Source: Pseudomonadota bacterium
GTDB lineage: Bacteria; Myxococcota_A; Polyangia; Polyangiales; Ga0077539
Direction: 5' to 3'
Assembly: GCA_023428035.1 (NCBI GenBank)
Contig: JAEYZO010000506.1
Coordinates: forward strand, 1 to 9,320
DNA length: 9,320 nucleotides
Position numbers and translations under genes: made by a program. Positions within the stretch are counted from its first letter, which is position 1; each line of letters begins with the position of its first letter. The notes beneath the pieces were generated by a model, which saw only the letters and a list, made by a program, of their open reading frames with translations, was not told the origin of the DNA and made no database searches. This document shows, one piece after another, positions 1 to 5,524 of this stretch.

Positions 1-381
1 TCCGCCGGCGGCGAGCGGGTCCGGATCCTCCGCGCCGCCGACCTCTTCTGCCGTCCGGCGCTCCGCGGGAAGAACTTCGGCATCGTGGTCGCCGAGGCGA
101 TGGCCGCGGGGCTCCCGGTGGTGGCGACCGACGCGGGCGGCGTGCGTGAAGTGCTCGGCGACGCGGGCGCGATGGTGTCTGGCGACGCGGGCGACGAAGC
201 GCTCTCGCGCGCGATCGCGGCGGTGATCGACGACCCGGAGCGGCGGGCGGAGATGTCAGCGAGAGGTGCGGCCCGCGCGGCGCCGTGGGAGTGGGACGCG
301 CAGGCCGAGGCGCTGGAGCGGGCGCTCTTCGGGGAGGCTACGGGCGCAGCACCGAGGTCCCCGGCGGGGGCGACCAATTGA
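1..381 (+). CDS. Glycosyltransferase, GT4-like, C-terminal part (5' end outside window)
   Basis: The reading frame is open from base 1, so the N-terminal domain and start codon lie upstream; 126 codons are visible, ending in TGA at 379-381. The translation has the C-terminal donor-binding signature of GT-B fold family 4 glycosyltransferases: an AADLF strand, then FGIVVAEAMAAGLPVVATDAGG, followed by GVREVL. This is the usual E-x7-E region that holds the nucleotide-sugar, with the acidic pair in VAEAMAAG and the preceding FG loop. After it come the expected helices (a DDPERRAEMSARG segment) and a W-x-W near the end. Family members transfer a sugar from a nucleotide donor to lipid, polysaccharide or small-molecule acceptors, usually on the cytoplasmic face of the membrane. 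Acceptor and sugar cannot be told from this fragment. Its last 44 bases overlap the 3' end of the opposite-strand lolA-like gene. Confidence 0.88.
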   Translation, partial: SAGGERVRILRAADLFCRPALRGKNFGIVVAEAMAAGLPVVATDAGGVREVLGDAGAMVSGDAGDEALSRAIAAVIDDPERRAEMSARGAARAAPWEWDAQAEALERALFGEATGAAPRSPAGATN

Positions 382-1087
382 AGGTCGACTCGGGGATGTT
401 CATGTTCACGCGGGGGTTGGTGAAGTCGAAGCGGTTGCGGTTGCCCTGCGCGTCGATCACCGCGGTGCGCACCACCTGGAAGCTCGCGCGGTCGACGTAG
501 AAGATCAGCCGCTCGTAGGTGGGCTGCGGGGTCGTGGGGCGAAGCTCAAGCACGTACCCGTTGGGGAAGCGCATCTGGTTCGCGTCGAGCAGGCGGAAGG
601 TGAAGGAGTCTGTGAGCCTGCCGGTGCCGGCGAGGAAGGCGATGGCCGTGGGGAGCTGCGACTGCGTGAGGTTCTGCTGCACGGCCTGGCGCTCGTCGGC
701 CTGGTAGGCCCAGAGGGTCGTGCCGTTGGTGACGATCACGTCGCCGCTCGGGGTGGAGTAGTTCCAGCGCATGCGCCCGGGCTTGCGGAGGAGCACGCGC
801 CCCGAGCGCCGCTCGTCGCCGTAGAGCCGGTTCTGCGACACCTGGACGAAGTCGGCCTGGAAGTCCCTCGTGCGGTCGTAGAAGGACTGGATGCGCTCGG
901 CCACCTGCTGCGCCGAGAGGGTGGCGCTCTGCGCGGGGTTGGTGGCCTGCGCCCCCGCGTCGGCGGCGGTGGTCGCGGCGGGCGTCGGCGTCGCGGGGCG
1001 GGCGGGGGTGTCGGCCGTGGGGCGGGGCTGGGCCAGGGCCGGGAGGCCGAAGGCCACGAGGCAGAGGGCGAGGGGAGCGTTCTTCAT
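338..1087 (-). CDS. lolA: LolA-like outer-membrane lipoprotein carrier, periplasmic
   Basis: A 249-residue protein. The ATG at 1087 is chosen because it has a good ribosome site (GGAGGT, 4 bases upstream) and begins a clear signal peptide: MKN, a hydrophobic core, and a likely cut after ALA at residue 19. The frame extends 30 codons further upstream, but that extension is not signal-like. Residues about 20-55 form a low-complexity Ala/Thr/Pro linker. Residues about 57-245 match the LolA fold: a helix with FYDRTRDFQADFVQ, then SGRVLLRKPGRMRWNY, GTTLWAYQ, and late strands ending NIPESTFNW. LolA proteins shuttle lipoproteins through the periplasm from LolCDE to the outer membrane. The linker between signal peptide and domain is longer than in the E. 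coli protein. Stop is TAG at 338-340. The adjacent glycosyltransferase and lipoprotein genes do not form an operon with it. Which LolA paralogue this is cannot be decided here. Confidence 0.85.
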   Translation of the reverse strand: MKNAPLALCLVAFGLPALAQPRPTADTPARPATPTPAATTAADAGAQATNPAQSATLSAQQVAERIQSFYDRTRDFQADFVQVSQNRLYGDERRSGRVLLRKPGRMRWNYSTPSGDVIVTNGTTLWAYQADERQAVQQNLTQSQLPTAIAFLAGTGRLTDSFTFRLLDANQMRFPNGYVLELRPTTPQPTYERLIFYVDRASFQVVRTAVIDAQGNRNRFDFTNPRVNMNIPESTFNWSPPPGTSVLRP

Positions 1088-1091
1088 GGGC

Positions 1092-1097
1092 ACCTCC
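1092..1097 (-). promoter_or_regulatory. Ribosome binding site of the lolA-like gene
   Basis: On the minus strand GGAGGT lies four bases before the ATG at 1087. It supports that start over an upstream in-frame ATG at 1177, which has no such site and no signal peptide following it directly. Confidence 0.7.
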
Positions 1098-1112
1098 GTC
1101 GAGGGGGTGAGG

Positions 1113-1143
1113 CTTATACGCACGTCTGTCGGGTTCGGTGCAA
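1113..1143 (-). promoter_or_regulatory. Candidate sigma70-type promoter for the lolA-like gene
   Basis: Read on the minus strand, TTGCAC (1143-1138) is followed after 19 bases by TATAAG (1118-1113). This hexamer is AT-rich against a very GC-rich background. Transcription from here would start near 1106 and give a short leader that includes the GGAGGT site. The spacer is two bases longer than optimal, so this is a prediction only. Confidence 0.45.
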
Positions 1144-1198
1144 AGGGCGGGGCGAGGGGCGCGGCGGGGCGAGGCATCGAAGCCGCGCGCCGCGGTGC

Positions 1199-1226
1199 TT
1201 TACAGGGCTGAACGCGCGGGTAGTCT
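1199..1226 (+). promoter_or_regulatory. Candidate leaderless promoter for the DTG-repeat lipoprotein
   Basis: TTTACA (1199-1204, five of six bases of TTGACA) and TAGTCT (1221-1226, with the key T, A and final T of a -10 box) are separated by 16 bases. The -10 element ends seven bases before the ATG at 1234, which places the expected transcript start on or next to the start codon. There is no Shine-Dalgarno sequence before that ATG, consistent with a leaderless mRNA. Confidence 0.5.
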
Positions 1227-1233
1227 GCGGGCG

Positions 1234-1812
1234 ATGCGCTTTTCGGGGCGACGACTTGGATGGCTTCTCTTGGCTGCGGGCCTCGCGACCTCCTGCGCGA
1301 CGGGGCAGGAGGGCTCTGACACCGACGACGCGGGCGAGGAGAAGAAGCCCTTCGACACGGGCGAGGGCGAGGACGTCGAGACCCCGCCCGAGGACACGGG
1401 CGCGGCCGACACGGGGCAACCCCCCGTCGACGCGGGCCCCGACGACACGGGCGCGATGGACGCTGGCGCCGACACCGGCGACCTCGACGCGGGCATCGAC
1501 GCGGGGCCCGAAGACACCGGGGCCATCGACACGGGCCCGGTAGACACCGGGTTTGACCTGGGCCCGCCTGACACGGGTCCCATCGACACGGGGATCGACC
1601 TGGGCCCGCCTGACACCGGGCCCCGCGACACGGGCCCCGTCGACACCGGGCCTCCGCCGGACACGGGACCTGGCCCCGGCGTGAACTGCCCGAGCTTTCC
1701 GCCGCGGTTCTGCCCGGGGAGCAACGCCTGCTGCATCATGCTCGGCCCGGTCGCGGTGAGCTGCGGGTGCACTGTCCCGATCTTCGGGTGCCTGCCCGAC
1801 ACCTGCTCCTGA
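1234..1812 (+). CDS. Putative secreted lipoprotein with Asp-Thr-Gly repeats and Cys-rich C-terminus
   Basis: A 192-residue protein of unknown function. The ATG at 1234 starts a type II signal peptide: MRFSGRR, a hydrophobic stretch (WLLLAAGLA) and a lipobox ATSC with the lipidated cysteine at residue 21. Upstream in-frame starts would bury this signal. Residues about 29-145 are a highly acidic low-complexity stalk with about 14 DTG, 5 DAG and 2 DLG tripeptides, usually spaced by Pro or a small residue. Residues 146-192 are a compact tail with eight cysteines (152, 160, 166, 167, 177, 179, 186, 191), an even number that suits disulfide bonds outside the cytoplasm. Repeat stalks of this kind are frequent in myxobacterial surface proteins, and the Asp density could bind calcium. 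A surface-anchored small domain on an extended spacer is the likely arrangement. It is transcribed divergently from the lolA-like gene and convergently with the M20 peptidase gene. No enzyme motif is visible. Confidence 0.75.
   Translation: MRFSGRRLGWLLLAAGLATSCATGQEGSDTDDAGEEKKPFDTGEGEDVETPPEDTGAADTGQPPVDAGPDDTGAMDAGADTGDLDAGIDAGPEDTGAIDTGPVDTGFDLGPPDTGPIDTGIDLGPPDTGPRDTGPVDTGPPPDTGPGPGVNCPSFPPRFCPGSNACCIMLGPVAVSCGCTVPIFGCLPDTCS
1555..1638 (+). repeat. Tandem 42-base repeat inside the lipoprotein stalk
   Basis: Two adjacent near-identical 42-base units (1555-1596 and 1597-1638) each begin GACCTGGGCCCGCCTGACAC and encode a 14-residue DLGPPDTGPxDTGx unit. They lie within a wider, less regular array of DTG codon triplets (about 1350-1670) and look like a recent in-frame duplication. 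Confidence 0.75.
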
Positions 1813-1855
1813 CCCTCTGGGGGTCAGACCCTGACCCCCGACCCATCAGGGTCAG
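1809..1855. terminator. Nested inverted repeats, likely bidirectional terminator
   Basis: The heptamer CTGACCC and its complement GGGTCAG alternate four times: 1809-1815, 1821-1827, 1831-1837 and 1849-1855. The best single hairpin is the central 9-bp perfect stem GGGGGTCAG/CTGACCCCC (1819-1827 with 1831-1839, loop ACC). Two alternative 7-bp hairpins flank it (loops of 5 and 11 bases). The region lies between two convergent genes, and both stop codons sit inside the outer heptamers. There is no U-tract on either side, so classical intrinsic termination is not assured. Confidence 0.55.
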
Positions 1856-3288
1856 CCCCGGGTGAAGTGCCGGGCGAGCACGCTCGCGACGCAGGCCGTG
1901 AGCCGCTCCCCCGTCGGGATGTGCAGGAACTCGTTGGGCCCGTGCGCGTTGCTCCCCGGCCCGAGCACCCCCGTGATGAGGAACTGCGCCGCCGGGAACT
2001 TCTCCCCCAACATCGCCATGAAGGGGATCGTCCCGCCCTCTCCCATCGCCATCGAGGGCCGTCCGAAGTGCGCGACGCTCGCGTCGTTCACGGCCTCGCC
2101 GAGCCACTTCGCCAGAGGAGGCGCGTCCCACCCCGCGCTGGCCTTCTCGCCCGCGAAGGTCACCGTGGCGCCGTAGGGGGGATCGCGCTCCAGCGCGGCC
2201 TTGAGCGCCGCCGTGGCCGCGTCGGGGTCGACCCTCGGCGGGATACGCATCGAGAGCTTCAGCACCGTCTCGGGACGCAGCACGTTGCCCGCGCTCGCGA
2301 GCGGAGGCATCCCCGCCACGCCCGTGACGCTCAGGGCCGGTCGCCAGGTGCGGTTCAGGATCCTCTCAGCGCCGTCGGCCCCCATGGGCCTGGTCTTCCC
2401 CGCCCACGGAAAGCGCCCCCACGCGCTCTCTCCCAGCGCCTCGGCCGCGGCCTTCGCCTGCTCGACCCGCCCCGCGGGGATCTCGATGTGGAGCTCGCGC
2501 ACCAGCACCTCTCCCGTGGCCTCGTCCTCGACGCGAGAGAGCACCTGGCGGAGCACGCGGAACGACGAGGGCACCACGCCGCTCGCGTCGCCCGAGTGCA
2601 CGCCCTCGGTGAGCACGCTCGCGCGGAGGTCCCCCGACACGAGCCCGCGCAGCGAGGTGGTCATCCAGAGCTGGTCGTAGTTGGCGCAGCCCGAGTCGAG
2701 GCACACCACGAGAGACGGAGTGCCGATGCGCTCGGCGAGGTGGTCGATGTAGTGCGGCAGGTCGAAGCTCCCGCTCTCCTCGCAGGCCTCGATCAGCACC
2801 ACGCAGCGCGCGTGAGGGACGCCCTGCTCCGCGAGCGCGCGCAGGGCCGTGAGCGACGCGAAGGCCGCGTAGCCGTCGTCGGCGCCCCCGCGGCCGTAGA
2901 GCTTGTCGCCCTCGAGCACGGGGCTCCACGGCCCGAGGCCCTCGCGCCAGCCGACCATCTCGGGCTGCTTGTCGAGGTGGCCGTAGAGCAGCACCGTGTC
3001 GTCGCCCGTCCCTGGAAGCTCCATGTAGATCAGGGGAGTTCGCGGTCGGCCGCGCGCGTCGGTGAGGCGCACCACCTCGACGGTGAGGCCCGGGAGCTTC
3101 TGGTCGCGGCACCACTGCGCGACGAGGGTGACGGCGCGCTCCATGTGCCCCGCCGCGACCCAGTCGGGGTCGAAGGAGGGGCTCTTGTTGGGGATGAGGA
3201 TGAAGTCCTGGAGCGCGGGGACGATGCGGGTCTTCCACGCGTCGGCGCTGAACGCGAGGGCTGCGGGCGCGTCGAGGGTCTTGCTCAT
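1852..3288 (-). CDS. M20 family metallopeptidase (dipeptidase, carnosinase/CNDP-like)
   Basis: A full-length 478-residue protein from ATG at 3288 to TGA at 1852-1854, the usual size for M20 dipeptidases. The co-catalytic zinc site is complete: H104 and D106 in GHLDKQPE, bridging D137 in GRGGADDG, the catalytic/metal pair E170-E171 in EACEESGS, D198 in CLDSG, and H449 in NAHGPNEF. The HSG motif at 231-233 begins the lid/dimerisation domain (about 215-380). The family hydrolyses dipeptides or N-acyl amino acids in the cytoplasm, and no signal peptide is seen here. The closest style is the M20 dipeptidase group that includes CNDP2; exact substrate is unknown. It lies 12 bases after the stop of the TSUP transporter gene on the same strand and is likely co-transcribed, so transport plus breakdown of a small metabolite is possible but speculative. 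No clear ribosome site precedes the ATG. Confidence 0.92.
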   Translation of the reverse strand: MSKTLDAPAALAFSADAWKTRIVPALQDFILIPNKSPSFDPDWVAAGHMERAVTLVAQWCRDQKLPGLTVEVVRLTDARGRPRTPLIYMELPGTGDDTVLLYGHLDKQPEMVGWREGLGPWSPVLEGDKLYGRGGADDGYAAFASLTALRALAEQGVPHARCVVLIEACEESGSFDLPHYIDHLAERIGTPSLVVCLDSGCANYDQLWMTTSLRGLVSGDLRASVLTEGVHSGDASGVVPSSFRVLRQVLSRVEDEATGEVLVRELHIEIPAGRVEQAKAAAEALGESAWGRFPWAGKTRPMGADGAERILNRTWRPALSVTGVAGMPPLASAGNVLRPETVLKLSMRIPPRVDPDAATAALKAALERDPPYGATVTFAGEKASAGWDAPPLAKWLGEAVNDASVAHFGRPSMAMGEGGTIPFMAMLGEKFPAAQFLITGVLGPGSNAHGPNEFLHIPTGERLTACVASVLARHFTRG

Positions 3289-3300
3289 GGGTCGGGGACT

Positions 3301-4074
3301 CTACCGAAACTGCCTCCAGAACATCAGCGCCGCGAGGCCGAAGCCGACGGCGAGCACGATCCGGCGCACGGTGGTCTGCCCGAGCTTGCGCGCGACGCCC
3401 GCGCCGCCCCAGCCGCCGAGCACGGCGCCGGTGGCCATCACGAGGGCGGGCGTCCACGAGACGCGGCCCGAGGCGACGAAGGTCACCGTGGCGACGCCGT
3501 TGATGCACACCGCCGCGAGGTTCTTCAGGCCGTTGGCTTTATGGATGTCCTCCTCGCCGCGCAGGGCGAGCGCCGCGAGCATGAGGATCCCGATGCCCGC
3601 GCCGAAGAAGCCGCCGTAGACCGCCACCACGAGCTGAAAGAGCGCGAGGGGGATGGGTGAGCGGGGCTGCGTCGTAGGGCCCTTCAGCCGCTTCACCGCG
3701 CGGCCGATGGGGCCCTGCGCGGCGAAGAGCAGTGTCGCGCCGAGCACCAGCCACGGCACCATCGCGCCGAAGGTCTTGTCTCCCGTGCGCAGCACCAGCA
3801 GCGCGCCCAGCACGCCCCCCACGAGGCTCGGCGCGGCCATCGCGACCACCGTCGCGCGGTCTCCCTTCAACAGCTCGCGGTAGCCCCAGAAGGCCCCCGC
3901 GGAGCCCGGCACCAGCGCCACGGTGCTCGTCGCGTTCGCGCTCAGCGGGCTCACCCCCACCGCGAGCAGCGCTGGAAAGGTCAACAAGCTCCCCCCTCCC
4001 GCGACGGAGTTCACCGCGCCCGCGCCCAGGGCGCTCGCGAACAGCACGACGTACTCGACCGCGGTCACGCTCAC
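3301..4074 (-). CDS. TSUP (TauE/SafE) family membrane transporter
   Basis: About 257 residues if started at GTG 4074, which begins VSVTAVEYVVLF directly before the first membrane helix as is normal in this family. In-frame ATGs at 4182, 4158, 4152 and 4140 would add a basic, Ala/Arg-rich tail absent from the family. GTG 4068 is also possible. The hallmark first repeat is clear: AGAVNSVAGGGSLLTFPALLAVG followed by SPLSANATSTVAL. The second repeat half follows a basic loop (RAVKRLKG): GGFFGAGIGILML, then NGLKNLAAVCINGVAT. Seven to eight hydrophobic segments are visible. TSUP proteins export or import sulfite, sulfonates or organic anions across the inner membrane; the substrate cannot be assigned from sequence. 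It forms a probable operon with the M20 peptidase (12-base gap) and diverges from the DUF268 gene across a 76-base region. Confidence 0.87.
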   Translation of the reverse strand: MSVTAVEYVVLFASALGAGAVNSVAGGGSLLTFPALLAVGVSPLSANATSTVALVPGSAGAFWGYRELLKGDRATVVAMAAPSLVGGVLGALLVLRTGDKTFGAMVPWLVLGATLLFAAQGPIGRAVKRLKGPTTQPRSPIPLALFQLVVAVYGGFFGAGIGILMLAALALRGEEDIHKANGLKNLAAVCINGVATVTFVASGRVSWTPALVMATGAVLGGWGGAGVARKLGQTTVRRIVLAVGFGLAALMFWRQFR

Positions 4075-4111
4075 GCCGCGTGCTGCTACCACACTCCCCG
4101 CGCGTTGCGGC

Positions 4112-4141
4112 TTGACTCCCCGCGCCGCGCGGGGGTTCATC
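4112..4141 (+). promoter_or_regulatory. Possible promoter with palindromic spacer upstream of the DUF268 gene
   Basis: TTGACT (4112-4117) resembles a -35 box. The bases just after it form a perfect 7-bp inverted repeat CCCCGCG-CCG-CGCGGGG (4118-4134). The matching -10 position (TTCATC, 4136-4141) is weak. The palindrome could be an operator for the divergent TSUP and DUF268 genes, or a chance GC-rich hairpin. Confidence 0.25.
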
Positions 4142-4150
4142 GCCGCGGCC

Positions 4151-4942
4151 ATGCGCATCCCGCCCGCGCTCCTCCCGCTCAAGCCCTACGCGCAGCAGGC
4201 GATCCAGCTCGCCATGCAGCTCCGCTCGCCGCTGGTGTGGCCTCGCGTCCCCTTCGAGGTCGCGCGTTACGTCGGCGAGCTCCGGCGCTTTCGCCGCGAG
4301 GGCGCGTCGCCCATCAACGGGCCGATCAACCTCGAGCCCGTCTTGTTCCAGCGGGGGCTCGCGAGCCCCTTCGACCACCACTACGGCTACCAGGCCGCGT
4401 GGGCGACGAGGCTCATCGCGAAGGCCGCCCCCGCGCGTCACCACGACGTGTCGTCGGCGGTGCCCTTCGTGCTGCAGCTCGCGGGGATCGTCCCGGTGAC
4501 CTACCTGGAGTTCAACCCGCCGAAGGTGGAGTTCCCCGGGCTGACCACGGAGCACGGCACCGTCACGGCGCTCCCGTGGGGCGACCGCTCGGTGGAGTCG
4601 CTCTCGTGCATGCACGTCGTCGAGCACGTCGGGCTCGGGAGGTACGGCGACCCCATCGACCCGGGCGGCGCGCAGACCGCGCTGAGAGAGCTCGCGCGGG
4701 TGCTCGCGCCGGGTGGAACGCTCTACCTCAGCGCTCCGGCGGGGCGGGCGAGGGTGGCCTTCAACGCGCATCGGGTGCTCGACCCGAGGGCGGTGCCCGA
4801 GGTGATGGAGCGCGAGGGGCTGTCGCTCGCGGGCTTCGCCTACGTCGACGACGCGGGGGATTTTCACGGCGACGCGCGCCCCGACGACGCCGCGGGGATG
4901 CGCTACGGGCTGGGGATGTGGCGCCTCACCCGCGAGGGCTGA
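4151..4942 (+). CDS. DUF268 family, methyltransferase-like protein
   Basis: A 263-residue protein. The ATG at 4151 is the first that does not overlap the divergent transporter gene far into its body. The diagnostic block is at residues 151-170: LSCMHVVEHVGLGRYGDPID, followed by ALRELARVLAPGGTLYLSAPAG and FNAHRVLDP. I recognise these as DUF268 signatures, and the block has the layout of a class I SAM-dependent methyltransferase (strand 4, then the RVLxPGG strand-5 region). Family members often sit in polysaccharide clusters, but the only glycosyltransferase here is 4 kb away. An upstream helical segment (FYGYQ-like, HHYGYQAAWATRLIAK) is also typical. The SAM-loop equivalent reads HHDVSSAVPF, with Ser where I expect Gly, so cofactor binding is uncertain. 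Its end faces the SnoaL-like gene with only nine bases between. No signal peptide is evident. Confidence 0.82.
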   Translation: MRIPPALLPLKPYAQQAIQLAMQLRSPLVWPRVPFEVARYVGELRRFRREGASPINGPINLEPVLFQRGLASPFDHHYGYQAAWATRLIAKAAPARHHDVSSAVPFVLQLAGIVPVTYLEFNPPKVEFPGLTTEHGTVTALPWGDRSVESLSCMHVVEHVGLGRYGDPIDPGGAQTALRELARVLAPGGTLYLSAPAGRARVAFNAHRVLDPRAVPEVMEREGLSLAGFAYVDDAGDFHGDARPDDAAGMRYGLGMWRLTREG

Positions 4943-4951
4943 GCGGGGGCG

Positions 4952-5410
4952 TCAGGTGGGGTTCGAGTGCGCGGGCGCGTCGCTCGCGGGGAAGGTCTCT
5001 TTCATGGCCTCGTCGACGGCCTCGTCGCGACGCTTCTTCTGCTCGGGCGGGAGCTCGGGCAGGAGCGCGCCGAGGTCGCGGAAGAGCCTCGCCTCGGCGA
5101 TGTGGTCGTCGCGCAGGGTGAGGATCGCCGCGCCGCGTACGGTCCCCTCTCCGTGGTCTTCGGGGATGGCGTAGGAGACCTTGGCCTCGACGATGAGGGT
5201 GTCGCCCACGTCCCACTCGTTGAGGGGCTCGTGGTGGATCCCTCGCATGGTCTTGAAGAAGCCCGCGAGCGCCTCTGCGATGGCCTCCTGGCCTTCGATC
5301 ACGGCGTCGTGGCCGAGGTGGAGCTTCGCGTCGGGGGTGAAGTAATTCGACAGCGCCGCGGCGTCGAGCGCCTCGGCCTTCTGCGCCGCGTCGTGGATCC
5401 AGTCTCGCAT
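4952..5410 (-). CDS. SnoaL-like / NTF2-like protein
   Basis: A 152-residue protein starting at ATG 5410, preceded by a strong AAGGAGG site nine bases upstream. Residues about 5-115 match the SnoaL-like NTF2 fold: an initial helix (AAALSNYFTPDAKLHL), G-x-EAIAEALAGFF, then the alternating strands HHEPLNEWDVGDTLIVEAKVSY and VRGAAILTLRDDHIAEARLF. This cone-shaped fold serves polyketide cyclases, isomerases, hydrolases or pure ligand binders, so no reaction can be named. Residues 120-152 are a separate hydrophilic tail ending DEAVDEAMKETFPASDAP, which is not part of the fold. It ends nine bases from the convergent DUF268 gene and lies 114 bases after the PEBP-like gene on the same strand, so the two may share a transcript, though it has its own strong ribosome site. 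Confidence 0.85.
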   Translation of the reverse strand: MRDWIHDAAQKAEALDAAALSNYFTPDAKLHLGHDAVIEGQEAIAEALAGFFKTMRGIHHEPLNEWDVGDTLIVEAKVSYAIPEDHGEGTVRGAAILTLRDDHIAEARLFRDLGALLPELPPEQKKRRDEAVDEAMKETFPASDAPAHSNPT

Positions 5411-5419
5411 GGGCGTCTC

Positions 5420-5426
5420 CCTCCTT
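5420..5426 (-). promoter_or_regulatory. Ribosome binding site of the SnoaL-like gene
   Basis: On the minus strand AAGGAGG ends nine bases before the ATG at 5410. It is one of the best matches to the 16S anti-Shine-Dalgarno sequence in the window and fixes this start. Confidence 0.75.
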
Positions 5427-5524
5427 CTCCGACGACCGCGCCGAGGCCGGAGTCATCGGACTTCTGAGGTTGGATGCCGGAGCGAGAGTCGAGGTGGCCC
5501 GCGGGTCGCGTCGGCGCCGCGCCG

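Noticed and set aside
1088..1177. Longer start of the lolA-like gene at 1177
   Set aside because: It lacks a ribosome site and would place 30 non-signal residues before the clear signal peptide; the ATG at 1087 has GGAGGT at good spacing.
1350..1670. Regular repeats that might suggest a CRISPR array
   Set aside because: The repeats are short, irregular, keep reading frame and encode D-T-G tripeptides inside a lipoprotein gene; there are no uniform spacers.
3298..3303. TAGAGT before the M20 start as a -10 box like the one at 1221
   Set aside because: Its TAG is the stop codon of the upstream transporter gene, there is no -35 match, and the genes look co-transcribed.
1867..3660. Very long open frames antisense to the M20 peptidase and transporter genes
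   Set aside because: They are Arg/Pro/Gly/His-rich translations without recognisable domains, the usual by-product of high third-position GC opposite real genes.
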